A stretch of DNA of 64,000 nt, taken from Mycobacterium sp. HUMS_12744610 (lineage in GTDB: Bacteria; Actinomycetota; Actinomycetes; Mycobacteriales; Mycobacteriaceae). The DNA lies in assembly GCF_041206865.1 (NCBI RefSeq), contig NZ_JBGEDP010000001.1, positions 3,596,001 to 3,660,000 of the forward strand, in the 5' to 3' direction. A model generated the notes under the pieces. That model was not told where the DNA came from. It ran no database searches and saw only the letters and a program-made list of their open reading frames with translations. This document shows, piece after piece, positions 1 through 8,911 of this stretch. A program made the position numbers and the translations under genes. Position 1 is the first letter of the stretch. The number at the start of each line of letters is the position of its first letter.

Positions 1-689
1 CTTTTGGGAACCTGCTGTGCATTCCATTTCGCCCATTCGGCCGCCAGCCCGGGGTAGCACACCTCGTCGTAGGCCTGGATTTCCAGCGATCCGCGTTCGG
101 TGATCCGGCGCGGCCACGGCCGTGTTGCTTCCGGCAACCCGAAGCCACGACGCTGCGCATCCTCGACCTTCTTCCCTCCTCGCCAAGCCGCCCAGTCGAC
201 CAGCTTCATCGCCGAGCGCGCCAACGGAGCCGGCAGAAACGGCAGGAGCTGGCCGTTGGCCCGCAGCGGGAAGATATGCAGGGTGGCGAGCGGAATGTCG
301 CAGTGCTCTGCGACATTGACCGCGTCATCCTCGTAATTCATGCCGGTGAGCAACAGGTCGGCCCCGTCCGCCAGCGACGTCAGCGTTGCGCTCACCTCCG
401 CACGACACTCGATGAGGGGCTGCGAATACTCGGCCGACAACTTGCCCAGCTCCCGGATCCTCCACGGGTGGGTGAACAAACCCGCCCAGAAATCGCGGTG
501 CGGGTCCAGGATGGCCTTCAACGCCGGTCCGTAGGCAACCGCCGCGGGCCCGGCGGCCTCGGTGAAGCTGACCATCTCGGGTGCTACGGCCATGTGCACC
601 TCGTGCCCGCGGCGCACCAGCTCGCGGCCGACAGTGACGTAGGGCTCGACTTCGCCGCGAGTTCCCCAGTTTGCCAGCACAAATTTCAT
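1..689 (-). CDS. GT1-family glycosyltransferase, 3' part beyond window
   Basis: The reading frame starts at an ATG at 689 (MKFVLANWGTRGEVEP) and is open to the window edge, so about 229 residues of an expected 420-430 are visible. The N-terminal start is the sugar-acceptor half of the UGT/MGT type used by mycobacterial GPL/LOS glycosyltransferases (Rv1524/Rv1526c and rtfA/gtf families), and the inter-domain stretch [20 protein letters not shown] is shared with three paralogues in this window. The donor-binding HHGGAGT motif lies outside the window. The enzyme presumably moves a sugar onto a glycolipid acceptor at the cytoplasmic face of the membrane; donor and acceptor cannot be read from sequence. 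Confidence 0.85.
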   Translation of the reverse strand, partial: MKFVLANWGTRGEVEPYVTVGRELVRRGHEVHMAVAPEMVSFTEAAGPAAVAYGPALKAILDPHRDFWAGLFTHPWRIRELGKLSAEYSQPLIECRAEVSATLTSLADGADLLLTGMNYEDDAVNVAEHCDIPLATLHIFPLRANGQLLPFLPAPLARSAMKLVDWAAWRGGKKVEDAQRRGFGLPEATRPWPRRITERGSLEIQAYDEVCYPGLAAEWAKWNAQQVPK

Positions 690-703
690 CGGCGAAACCC
701 TAG

Positions 704-741
704 CCTTTCACTGCCCGTGCGCATTCTGGGAATTCAAGCGG
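704..741 (-). promoter_or_regulatory. shared 5' leader, copy A
   Basis: This segment just upstream of the GT1 start at 689 closely matches segments upstream of the nucleotide-sugar dehydrogenase (5732-5771) and of the frameshifted GT1 gene (41534-41572). On the minus strand all three read roughly TTC-C-CAGAA-GCG-ACGGG followed by a GTGAAAGG-like ribosome-binding stretch. It may be a common promoter/5' UTR or the trace of duplication of genes with their leaders. Confidence 0.5.
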
Positions 742-1002
742 AAGCCTGCATACCCGGCTCAGACGCCCAGCAGCATAACCCGGTAACCGCGCTATCGAGC
801 CGGAAGGCGGAATTTTTAGGCGAGCGGCCCACACGCCGGACCATCGCGGCAGAGTCCCTGGACTGTCCTTCAGCCGCTGTGACGCAAATATTCGTCATCT
901 GCCCGTTGTCGTGCGGCGGAATGGCGGCGATCTTGACCGACAACTTTTGTTCGCCCGAGAGCGGGCCTATGTGCAAGTAGTTGAGGATTCGGCCGAGCCG
1001 TG

Positions 1003-1058
1003 TTGAACAGGTGTGTGATAATGCCTCGACTCGAAGCACTCCTCCTCTCATTAGGTAG
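1003..1058 (+). promoter_or_regulatory. leader of acyltransferase gene, shared with 14417-14472
   Basis: The segment TTGAACAGGTGTGTGATAAT, then CTCGACTCGAAG, then AGGTAGGT just before the GTG start, recurs almost unchanged upstream of the IS-split acyltransferase on the other strand. TGTGATAAT resembles an extended -10 box. The conservation makes it a good promoter/leader candidate; the start point of transcription is not known. Confidence 0.5.
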
Positions 1059-3239
1059 GTGACCGTGCGGCAGGCCGACAGCGTCAGTCCTACCAATGAG
1101 GTGCTGCGCCGGCAAACGCCACACAAGGAATTTCGCCCTGACATCGAGGGTCTGCGCGCCATCGCGGTGCTGGCCGTTGTCCTGTTTCACGCCCACGTAA
1201 CTGGGGTGAGCGGTGGGCTTGTTGGCGTGGACGTGTTCTTCGTCATCTCGGGCTTTCTGATCACAGGGCTGCTCTGGCGCGAGGCGAGTAGCACCGGAAC
1301 CGTCGGGCTGCGCCGGTTCTACGGGGCGCGGGCACGCCGACTGCTCCCGGCGTCGGCGGCGGTCGGCGTCGTCATCATGATCGGCGCAGCCTTCCTGTCA
1401 CCGGTGTTGCAGTCGCGGAGCGTCTTCGTCGACGGCATCGCCAGCGCGTTGTACGTCGCCAACTACCGGTTCATGTTCCAAGGCGTCGACTATCTCGCCG
1501 ACGCCGTTCCGTCGCCGTTCCTGCACTACTGGTCGTTGGGCGTGGAGGAGCAGTTCTACCTGGTGTGGCCGGCCTTGATCATCGGCACGGCGTGGCTGAT
1601 CCGGCGTGCGCAGCGGCGCACCAACGCCCTGGCCGCCTCCTCGGAACGCCCGTATCTGGTCGTCCTGGCGTTGGTCGCGGCGGCGTCGTTTGCGCTGTCA
1701 CTGGTGTTCACCCGCGTGCTGCCGCCCGTAGCGTTTTTTTCCCTGCCCACCCGGGCCTGGGAGTTGGCCGTGGGGGGCCTGGTGGCGCTGACCGCCGGCC
1801 AGTGGCGCCGACTCCCGGCAGTGGCCGCCGCCATCGCGGGATGCACGGGCCTGGGGGTGATCGTCCTGGGCTGCGTCCTAGTAGGCCCGGCCACGCCCTA
1901 TCCGGGTACCGCCGCGCTGTTGCCCGTGCTGGGTGCGGCACTGGTGATCGGCGCGGGCTGCGCCGCACCCGCTCAGGGAGTGGGACGCGTCCTGGCAGTG
2001 CGGCCGATGCGCGCGATCGGCCGGGTGTCCTACTCGTGGTATCTGTGGCACTGGCCGTTGCTACAGGTGGTACCCCCGTCAGCGATCGCCGGTTCCCCAG
2101 AGCAAAGGCTGACCGCGGTTTTGGTCTCCCTTGGGCTGGCCTTCTTGACTCTGCGCTTCATCGAGAACCCGCTGCGCTTCGCCCCTGCCCTGCGCCGGTC
2201 GGCCAACCGCAGTCTCGCCGTTGGCGGCGCGGCCACCGCGATCGCAGCCGGTGTCGGCGTGGCACTCCTGGTATGGATGCCTGTCCCGGTCGGCCGCGGG
2301 CCGGCGGTTCCAGCGCTGACTATCACCGCGGCCGCCCCGCCCACCGGTTCCAGCATGGACGCCTACGACGCGGCGGTACAGCAAGCATTCGCGCAAGTGC
2401 AGGCGGCGGTCGCGGCATCAGCCAACCTGAAATCCGTCCCCTCGAACCTGAGCCCGCCGCTTGCCGACGTCACAAGCGAATTTCGGGCCCTGTACTTGCA
2501 CGGCTGCCTCCGCAATTTATTCGAAGTCGGACAGCCGGAGTGCACATCGGGCGATACCACCTCGAAGACGACCGTGGCTCTGGTCGGCGACTCGGATGCT
2601 GCGATGTGGAACCCGGCGTTTCAACAAGTCGCAACCGAGCGGCACTGGCGGCTCGAGACCATGACGAAGAGCGCCTGCCCGCTGCTTGACCTGCCCACCA
2701 TCAACACCGCCGTTGACCGGGCTTACACCGAGTGTGACCAGTGGCGGGGTCAGATCACCGCACGCTTACAAGCCGAGCGTCCGCGGCTCATAGTGCTCAG
2801 TATGACGCGCATTTACGGCAGCGCCGTTGTTAAAGCGGGTTTCAAGTCATACGATCCGGCGTGGATCGACAGCCTGAACCGCCTGGTAAAAAGGCTACGC
2901 GACACCGGTGCGCAGCTGCTCGTCCTCGGGCCGATCCCAGATCCGCTTTCAATAGCGCCGGACTGCCTGGCCGCCCACCTCGATGACGCGACGGCCTGCT
3001 CTCCGCCGACCTCGAAGGCGGTGAACCAAGCCGGCATCGCGGCCGAAATCGCCGCCACCAAGACCGGCGGCGGACAATACTCCGATCTCACCGAGCTGTT
3101 CTGCACCGCCGACCGCTGCCCCGCCATCGTGGGCAACACCCTGGTCTACCTGGACGAGGCCCACCTGACGCGCGAGTACTCCCGGCAGTTGGCACCGGTG
3201 ATGGGGGTGCTGACCGACCGCGCACTCGCCAGTGGTTGA
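1059..3239 (+). CDS. OafA-type membrane acyltransferase with SGNH domain
   Basis: This 726-residue protein starts at GTG 1059. Residues about 24-380 form an acyltransferase-3 domain: FRPDIEGLRAIAVLAVVLFH carries the conserved R and H, followed by SGFLITGLLWRE and about ten hydrophobic segments, ending in TLRFIENPLRF. Residues about 400-726 are an extracytoplasmic SGNH hydrolase-like domain with VALVGDSDAA (Ser nucleophile block) and DEAHLTRE (Asp-x-x-His). Such proteins O-acylate sugars of surface glycolipids or polysaccharides. It is a close paralogue of the gene split by the IS3 element at 10684-14416 and more distant from the one at 53157. It lies alone on its strand, converging on the SDR gene. 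Confidence 0.9.
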   Translation: MTVRQADSVSPTNEVLRRQTPHKEFRPDIEGLRAIAVLAVVLFHAHVTGVSGGLVGVDVFFVISGFLITGLLWREASSTGTVGLRRFYGARARRLLPASAAVGVVIMIGAAFLSPVLQSRSVFVDGIASALYVANYRFMFQGVDYLADAVPSPFLHYWSLGVEEQFYLVWPALIIGTAWLIRRAQRRTNALAASSERPYLVVLALVAAASFALSLVFTRVLPPVAFFSLPTRAWELAVGGLVALTAGQWRRLPAVAAAIAGCTGLGVIVLGCVLVGPATPYPGTAALLPVLGAALVIGAGCAAPAQGVGRVLAVRPMRAIGRVSYSWYLWHWPLLQVVPPSAIAGSPEQRLTAVLVSLGLAFLTLRFIENPLRFAPALRRSANRSLAVGGAATAIAAGVGVALLVWMPVPVGRGPAVPALTITAAAPPTGSSMDAYDAAVQQAFAQVQAAVAASANLKSVPSNLSPPLADVTSEFRALYLHGCLRNLFEVGQPECTSGDTTSKTTVALVGDSDAAMWNPAFQQVATERHWRLETMTKSACPLLDLPTINTAVDRAYTECDQWRGQITARLQAERPRLIVLSMTRIYGSAVVKAGFKSYDPAWIDSLNRLVKRLRDTGAQLLVLGPIPDPLSIAPDCLAAHLDDATACSPPTSKAVNQAGIAAEIAATKTGGGQYSDLTELFCTADRCPAIVGNTLVYLDEAHLTREYSRQLAPVMGVLTDRALASG

Positions 3240-3287
3240 CACGTTGCGGGGCGCCGAAAGCGGTCCCGCATACGACTGCTCGCAGCC

Positions 3288-4289
3288 TTACGCCTGATGC
3301 GCAGCGGGCTCTTCGAGGTACCAGGGGTTGGCCCGCGCCCACTCGATGGTGCGCCGGATCCCCTCCTCGACGTCGACCCGTAAGCGCCACCCCAGCTCAC
3401 GCTGCGCCTTCCTCGAGTCCGGGATGCGACGGGGGATGTCCTCGTAGCGGCCCCCGTAGCGCGCCGCGGTGTCCACAGCTTCGGCACTCGACACCGCATC
3501 GACGTTCGCGATCTTGATCGCCAGGTCGACGGCATCACGCATGGTCGTCTCGGTCATGCTGCCGATGTTGAAGGCCTCACCGATCGCCGCGTCGCTGTCG
3601 GCGGCGAGCAGGGTGCCGGCGATGGCGTCGTCGATGTAGGTGAAACACCGGGTCTGCTCACCGGAGTCGTAGAGCAACGGGGGGCGGCCGTTGAGAATCC
3701 GGTGAATGCTCTGCGAGATCACGAATATCGGATTCTGCCGCGGGCCATACACATTGAAGTAGCGCACCACCGTCACGGGCAGCCCGTAGGCGGAATGCAT
3801 GGCGAACACGAGATGTTCGGCCATGGCCTTGCTGGTGCTGTAGCTCCAGCGCGCGGTCCTCGTCGAACCCAGGACACGATCGTCGTCCTCGGCCCACGGC
3901 GGGTTGGGGTTTTTTCCGAACACCTCCGACGTGCTGGCGAACACCACACGCGTTCCGCGCCGCTGGCTGAGCTGCAGGACGTTGCGCGTGCCGATCACGT
4001 TCACGTCGAGAACACCGAGCGGATCGTTGAGATAGTTTTTGACACCGACGACGGCGGCCAGGTGAAAAACCGTGTCAACCCCGGCAGTCAGGGCCTGTTC
4101 CAGCGCGCCCAGGTCGGTGACGTCGCCTTGCACGAACCGAAAATTGGGGTGCCGATCGAAGTCGATGCTGGTGTCGCGGGTGTTCTTGGCGAAGTCGAAC
4201 ACCGTGACCGAGTCCCCGCGGTCCAGCAATGCCGAGACCAAGTGCGATCCGATGAAGCCGTAGCCGCCCGTCACGACGACATTGGACAT
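3288..4289 (-). CDS. NAD-dependent extended SDR: nucleotide-sugar epimerase/decarboxylase
   Basis: The protein has 333 residues. The Rossmann motif VTGGYGFIGSHL sits at residues 5-16, and the SDR catalytic set is visible as the WSYSTSK motif (Tyr-x-x-x-Lys) with an upstream FASTSEVFG serine. VRYFNVYGPRQNP and EQTRCFTYIDDA are typical of the UDP-glucose 4-epimerase / UDP-glucuronate decarboxylase branch. It lies 48 bp downstream of a nucleotide-sugar dehydrogenase on the same strand, so the pair could convert UDP-glucose to UDP-glucuronate and then to UDP-xylose or another UDP-sugar. Xylose is a known constituent of some mycobacterial LOS. The exact reaction is inferred. Confidence 0.8.
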   Translation of the reverse strand: MSNVVVTGGYGFIGSHLVSALLDRGDSVTVFDFAKNTRDTSIDFDRHPNFRFVQGDVTDLGALEQALTAGVDTVFHLAAVVGVKNYLNDPLGVLDVNVIGTRNVLQLSQRRGTRVVFASTSEVFGKNPNPPWAEDDDRVLGSTRTARWSYSTSKAMAEHLVFAMHSAYGLPVTVVRYFNVYGPRQNPIFVISQSIHRILNGRPPLLYDSGEQTRCFTYIDDAIAGTLLAADSDAAIGEAFNIGSMTETTMRDAVDLAIKIANVDAVSSAEAVDTAARYGGRYEDIPRRIPDSRKAQRELGWRLRVDVEEGIRRTIEWARANPWYLEEPAAHQA

Positions 4290-4337
4290 GTTTGCTCTTT
4301 CGTTTCCAACTAGCGGTTGATGTTTGCTGTCGGCCGC

Positions 4338-5720
4338 TTACCGGCCGATCCCCTTGTAGACGAAGCCGGCGGCGCGCACCGCCGCCGGGTCAAAGCTGTT
4401 CCGTCCATCCAGGAACACACACCCGGCCGCGGTGAGTTCGGCGAGGCGCACCAGCGGGATCTGGTGGAACTCCCGGTGCCCCGCGAGAACCACGAGGGCG
4501 TCGGCATCCTTGACCGCCGATTCGATGTCCGGGGTCAGCGGGATCTTCGTCACCGTGTGGGCCTCCTCGTCCGGCACCCACGGATCATGGACCGACAGCT
4601 GGCAACCGGACTCCTCGAGCAAGGCGAGAACGTACTTGGTGGGGGTGAGCCGGCAGTCGCCGGTGTTGTTCTTGAACGCGATGCCCAGCACCGCGATTTT
4701 GCTGGTCTCGACCGCCTTGCCCTGATCGGCAAGCAGCTGGGTGAGCAGCCCGTAGGTGTAGGCGGGCATCGTGTCGTTGACGGTCCGCGACGTCCGCGGG
4801 ATGGCCAGATCCAACCCGACGGACTGGCCGAGATGGTTGACGAACCACGGATCCTTGGTCAGGCAGTAGCCGCCCACACCCATGCTCGGGCGCAAGATGT
4901 TCGCATCACGCCCACCCTTGGGCATCGTGTTGGCCGCCTCGATGACTTGCAGCGCGTCCATGCCGAGCCGGTCGCACACCTTGGCCAGCTCGTTGGCCAG
5001 CGCGACGTTGAGGTCCACCCACAGGTTGTCGGCGAGCTTGACCATCTCGGCGGTCCGGGGATCGTCGACGATCACCGAGTCCACTCCCAGGGCATGTCGC
5101 CACAGTGTGGAGCAGGCGCGGGCGCTGCGCTCATCGACAGCACCGACCACGACGGGGATCGACGTCAGCTCGCGGATGGCTTGGCCTTCGGCAAGCCGCT
5201 CGGGGCAGAACGCCAACCCGAAGTCGACACCGGCCGCCAGCCCCGAGGTCTCTTCGAGGATCGGCCGCACAAGTTTTTCGGTGGTGTCGGGCGGGACTGT
5301 GCTCTTGAGGATGACGAGGTGGCCGGCGCGCAGGTGCTCGCCCACGGCCCGCGCCGCCGCCTTGATGTCGTCGACGATGGGCTCGAAGTCCGGGCCCAGC
5401 GGCGTACCCACGGTCACGATGACGAAGTCGTTGTCGGCGAGCGCACCGAAATCGGTGGTGGCGCGGAGCCGACCCATTCGCACGCTGTTGGCGACGAGTT
5501 CGCCCAGCCCCGGCTCGGGCACGGTGCTTTTGCCCAGGTTGATCTCGTCGACGACGGCCTCTCGCACGTCGATCCCGGTCACGGGCCAGCCGCGATCGGC
5601 CAGCACGGCGCCGATCACCGTGCCGATGTAGCCGAAGCCCACCACCGCGATGCCCGACCGCATGCCACGCACCAGGAGGTCGATCTCGGCGTCGCTGCGT
5701 CCGAACACGCCTTCAGCCAT
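4338..5720 (-). CDS. UDP-glucose/GDP-mannose dehydrogenase family protein
   Basis: This 460-residue protein (ATG at 5720; an internal ATG at 5663 gives MRSGIAVVGFGYIG and is an equally plausible start) is an NAD-dependent nucleotide-sugar 6-dehydrogenase. The Rossmann motif VVGFGYIG is near residue 25. ILKSTVPPDTT and FCPERLAEG follow, then a helical dimerisation segment (EMVKLADNLWVDLNVALANE). GVGGYCLTKDP contains the catalytic Cys, and the UDP-binding C-terminal domain follows. Family members oxidise a UDP-sugar C6 hydroxyl to a carboxylate in two steps. The SPER/GVGGYC-like motifs also resemble UDP-ManNAc dehydrogenases, so the substrate is not certain. It probably forms an operon with the SDR downstream and carries shared leader copy B upstream. 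Confidence 0.85.
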   Translation of the reverse strand: MAEGVFGRSDAEIDLLVRGMRSGIAVVGFGYIGTVIGAVLADRGWPVTGIDVREAVVDEINLGKSTVPEPGLGELVANSVRMGRLRATTDFGALADNDFVIVTVGTPLGPDFEPIVDDIKAAARAVGEHLRAGHLVILKSTVPPDTTEKLVRPILEETSGLAAGVDFGLAFCPERLAEGQAIRELTSIPVVVGAVDERSARACSTLWRHALGVDSVIVDDPRTAEMVKLADNLWVDLNVALANELAKVCDRLGMDALQVIEAANTMPKGGRDANILRPSMGVGGYCLTKDPWFVNHLGQSVGLDLAIPRTSRTVNDTMPAYTYGLLTQLLADQGKAVETSKIAVLGIAFKNNTGDCRLTPTKYVLALLEESGCQLSVHDPWVPDEEAHTVTKIPLTPDIESAVKDADALVVLAGHREFHQIPLVRLAELTAAGCVFLDGRNSFDPAAVRAAGFVYKGIGR

Positions 5721-5731
5721 CGCGGAACCAG

Positions 5732-5771
5732 CCCTTCAGTCCCCCGTGCGCGTTCTGTGAATCGACAGCGG
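5732..5771 (-). promoter_or_regulatory. shared 5' leader, copy B
   Basis: Eleven bases upstream of the dehydrogenase ATG lies a block closely matching those at 704-741 and 41534-41572. The rest of the 245-bp divergent region up to the hydrolase gene at 5966 shows no gene. Confidence 0.5.
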
Positions 5772-5965
5772 CGACCTCCCACCCCGCTAACCGTCGAAAG
5801 TCTAATCCAACACCAGTGCAATAGACCTGAGATCCGGAAGTTTCGGGGCAGGGCCGCGATGACCCTTCGCCACGGCGACCCGGCCGGCAAACGCGAATAG
5901 GTCCGACCAGCGCCGAGGTGGGCAATCATGCGGTGCGCTGGAGGGGAACGCCTCATAATGCTGCT

Positions 5966-6760
5966 ATGGACCTGTTCGTACGCGAATCCGGTCCGGCGGC
6001 GGCGCCTGCCGTCGTCTTTCTTCACGGCGCGTACGCGAGCGGCTGGGCCTGGGAGCCGATCGTCGAGCGCGTGCAGCAATATCACTGCCTTGTCCCCGAT
6101 CTGCCCCACTTCGGCAAGAGCTTCGAGCTGGGACCGTTCGAGATGGGCCGAGCCGCCACCGCGGTCGCCGAACTCATCGGCTCCCGGGTAACAACAGGCC
6201 GTGCGCACGTAGTGGGCTGGTCGCTGGGGGCCCAAGTGGGGGTGCAGTTGCTGGCGACCGAGCCGAAATTCGTTGATCGGGCGGTGCTGTGCGGAACGTT
6301 CGTCAACACGTTGCCGTTCGTCAAGTTCACGCGGCGACTGCTGGCGCTGCCCGCCCGGAACGCGATGTACCGCTGGATGGTGAGCCGCTACCGGACGTCC
6401 TGGCAGGCAAAAGTCCCCTCGGCCCACATCGACGAGTATCTCGAGGACGTCCGTCTCATCACCAGCGGGCAGCTCGCCGACGTCACCATGGCCGCCGCGG
6501 GGTTCACCCTCCCCAAGGGGCTCGCCAAATCGGAATCGCCCACCTTGTTCGTCACCGGCAGCAAAGAACTGCCAGTCGTACGGCGCTTGGCTGCGGCGCT
6601 CGCGCAGCAAATGCCCAACGGAGTCGACGGGGTCGCGATCGGCATGCCCCATGACTGGCCCACCCGCCATCCAGACCTCTTCGCGCGCACCGTCGACGCC
6701 TGGCTCACCGACTGCGCCCTGCCGCCCCAGATCAGACTGCCGAATCCGTGTCGTCGCTGA
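5966..6760 (+). CDS. alpha/beta-hydrolase fold protein
   Basis: I chose ATG 5966 (MDLFVRESG) because the fold starts there; a longer frame opens at 5918. The 264-residue protein has the oxyanion motif FLHGAYASGWAWE at 18-30, the nucleophile elbow VVGWSLGAQ with Ser about 86, and a C-terminal GMPHDWP that supplies a candidate catalytic His. The strand-6 acid would lie near LFVTGSKE. It is probably a cytoplasmic esterase or lipase-like enzyme acting on an acyl ester. The flanking glycolipid genes suggest a deacylation or editing role, but the substrate is unknown. Confidence 0.8.
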   Translation: MDLFVRESGPAAAPAVVFLHGAYASGWAWEPIVERVQQYHCLVPDLPHFGKSFELGPFEMGRAATAVAELIGSRVTTGRAHVVGWSLGAQVGVQLLATEPKFVDRAVLCGTFVNTLPFVKFTRRLLALPARNAMYRWMVSRYRTSWQAKVPSAHIDEYLEDVRLITSGQLADVTMAAAGFTLPKGLAKSESPTLFVTGSKELPVVRRLAAALAQQMPNGVDGVAIGMPHDWPTRHPDLFARTVDAWLTDCALPPQIRLPNPCRR

Positions 6761-6815
6761 TCGACGCGGCATGCTGCTTGTGATCCGGCGCGCTAACCGG
6801 CGAACGGATCAGCGT

Positions 6816-7820
6816 TCAGGATGGCTGGCGGAGCGGGAGGCCGGCAGCGCGATAGATGGCGTCGATCACCGTCATGTTCTCGATCGCGCTCTGCGGCGTC
6901 GTCTTCACCGGTTCCCCGCGCAGCACCGCCCCGGCGAAAGCCTCGAGCTGATACGCGTAACTGCTGCGCCGCGGGAAGCGCTCCACGCGCTTTCCGTCAG
7001 CCGAGCGGATCGAGAGCCGAGGGATGAGATGTGGCGCCGCCGGGCTGCGGTAACGCAGGCGACCGCGATCGCCGATCGCCGTGACGCTTGCCCGAAACAG
7101 ATCCGACGACCACTGCGCGCAGCGCAGCAAGCCCGTGTGCCCGCCGGCGAACCGCACCTCGGCCATCATGGCCCGGTCCACCCGAGGAGCGTCCAGCTTC
7201 GCCCGTGCTGACACGACGTCGGGGGTCGAACCACCGAAGGTGCGAGCCATGTCGACCACGTAAACGCCGGTATTCATGAGCGCACCCCCGGCAAGGGAGT
7301 AGTCATAGGCGTTGGCGTTGGAACGCTTGGGCAGTAACACGCAGATCGCGATCTCCACCCGCTCCAGGTTGCCGAGCTCTCCTGACGCGATGATCTGCTC
7401 AACGCGCGAGGTCAACGGGTGGTAGCGGTATTGGAGGGCCTCCATCACGACGCGATCGCACTTGCCGGCCAGTTCGGCGATCTCGCGGGCCTCGGCCCCG
7501 TTGGCGGAGAACGGCTTTTGGCACAGCACATGCTTGCCCGCGTCCAGCGTGGCCCGAGTCCACCTGCCATGCATGCTCGTTGGCAGCAGGTTGTAGACGG
7601 CGTCCAGCTCTGGATCGGCGATCAGCGCCGCGTAGTCGTCATAAACCCGGTCGATGCCGTGTTTGGCGGCAAAGGCCCGGGCGCGAGACACGTCGCGCGA
7701 GGCCACCGCCGCCACGACGACCGAGGTGTTGTCCTTCGCCGGGGCGAGGAGCGTCATCGGCGCCCAGCGCGACGCGCCCAGGATGCCGATCCGCACCGGG
7801 GCGGCGGTGCGTCCAGGCAC
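6816..7820 (-). CDS. Gfo/Idh/MocA-family oxidoreductase, divergent active-site motif
   Basis: This 334-residue protein has an N-terminal NAD(P)-binding domain (VRIGILGASRWAP at 9-21) and a C-terminal substrate domain (LQYRYHP, GGALMNTGVYVVDM). In the family the lysine of the EKP motif is catalytic; here the motif reads LCQKPFSAN, so Lys is kept and Glu is replaced by Gln. The usual GGGALMDLGCY block has Asn in place of Asp. The paralogue at 16371 keeps both canonical residues. The enzyme may reduce or oxidise a keto/hydroxy sugar. A truncated, frameshifted twin of its N-terminal half lies at 10060-10585. Confidence 0.85.
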   Translation of the reverse strand: MPGRTAAPVRIGILGASRWAPMTLLAPAKDNTSVVVAAVASRDVSRARAFAAKHGIDRVYDDYAALIADPELDAVYNLLPTSMHGRWTRATLDAGKHVLCQKPFSANGAEAREIAELAGKCDRVVMEALQYRYHPLTSRVEQIIASGELGNLERVEIAICVLLPKRSNANAYDYSLAGGALMNTGVYVVDMARTFGGSTPDVVSARAKLDAPRVDRAMMAEVRFAGGHTGLLRCAQWSSDLFRASVTAIGDRGRLRYRSPAAPHLIPRLSIRSADGKRVERFPRRSSYAYQLEAFAGAVLRGEPVKTTPQSAIENMTVIDAIYRAAGLPLRQPS

Positions 7821-7823
7821 TGA
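7307..7823. repeat. direct repeat, unit 1 (with 10060-10586)
   Basis: About 520 bp covering the N-terminal half of the Gfo/Idh gene are repeated in the same orientation at 10060-10586 with few differences. Between the units lie an IS110 remnant and a low-GC methyltransferase gene. Confidence 0.85.
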
Positions 7824-7830
7824 GTTTCTC

Positions 7831-8910
7831 CTATTTCAGGCCGCTGCCGGTTGGCAAGCGGTTTGGTGGGTTATGTGATCGGTGTGTAGGTGGCCGAAGA
7901 CCACGCGGGCCAGTCGGGGTTTGAGACAACGCAGCGCCTCTCGGGTGGAGTCGCCTTCGGCGAGGCGGCGGGGATAGTAGCTCTGCCCGAGGCTGGTCTC
8001 CATGCGGATCTGGGTGACGCCGATGCGGTGCAGGGCGGCGTTGAGTTGGCGGTTGCCCGAGCGGGTCATGCGGATCGGCCGGCGGTGTTGCCTGACCAGA
8101 CCGGGATGGGCGCCACGCGGCATTGCGGGCGAAGGCGGCCTCGCATTTGAACCGCGTAACCCCGGCTGCCTCGCCCACGAGCTTGGCCGCGGTCAGCTTC
8201 CCACAGCCCGCCAGAGCCAGCAGCGCCGGAGCGACGGCACGGACCCGCTCACCAATGCGGTTACCCAGCTCCTTGATGGCGGCCACGAGCCGGATTACGT
8301 CGGTCAACTCCTCGTGGGCCGGCTTGGCGACTGGGCCGGGCTGGATGGCCAGCCAGTCCGCGAGGGTGCCCTGATGTTTGCCCGTGTTCAGCGAGCCGGC
8401 CCTAGGAACATGAGCGGGATCAAGCTCGTGCACCCGCCACAACAGCCGGTTGATCGTCGCAGTGCGTTGGCCGACAAGGACTTCGCGGCGATCCACCAAC
8501 ACCTTCAGCTCCCGCAACACCTCGTTGTGTGAAGCCGACGGAAGGTCCGGCTCGCGCAAATACGCCCGCACGACCGCCAAGGCGTCGATAGGATCGGGCT
8601 TACCCCTCGTGCGTGCGGACGCCCAGGCCTGAGCCCTCAGCTTCGGCGGCATCCGCACCACCTGCTGGCCGGCGGTCAACAGATCGCGTTCCAACCGCAC
8701 TGAGAGGTGCCGACAGTCCTCGATCGCCCACCCCAGCTGCGCCCCGAAGCGCTCCCGGGCCCACAGCACCTCTACACCCTCAACTGTGAAGAGCCGGATT
8801 AATCCCAAACCATCCAGGCGACGTCGCACAATCGCTATAGAACTCCTCACCGCTTCTCGGGTAGCCGACAATGCACCAAATATGGTTATGCTGATGACAC
8901 GCCAGGTTGC
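7831..8910 (-). mobile_element. IS110-family element remnant, frameshifted transposase
   Basis: On the minus strand the frame encodes an IS110-type transposase core: LFTVEGVEVLWARE, WAIEDCRHLS, then TRGKPDPIDALAVVRAYLRE, the family hallmark between the DEDD and transposase-20 domains. Near 8119 one base is missing (GCCGCGTGGC where the intact frame needs GCCGGCGTGGC), and the C-terminal part continues in another frame (MTRSGNRQLNAALHRIGVTQ, then RLAEGDSTREALRCLK). The N-terminal catalytic DEDD segment that normally starts the protein is also lacking. The element is therefore inactive. No clear terminal repeats were found, as is normal for IS110. Confidence 0.8.
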
Positions 8911-8911
8911 A

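Noticed and set aside
4317..5900. 527-codon plus-strand open frame opposite the nucleotide-sugar dehydrogenase
   Set aside because: It is a shadow of a well-supported minus-strand gene in high-GC DNA; it has no recognisable motif and is rich in His, Arg and Gly as expected from antisense.
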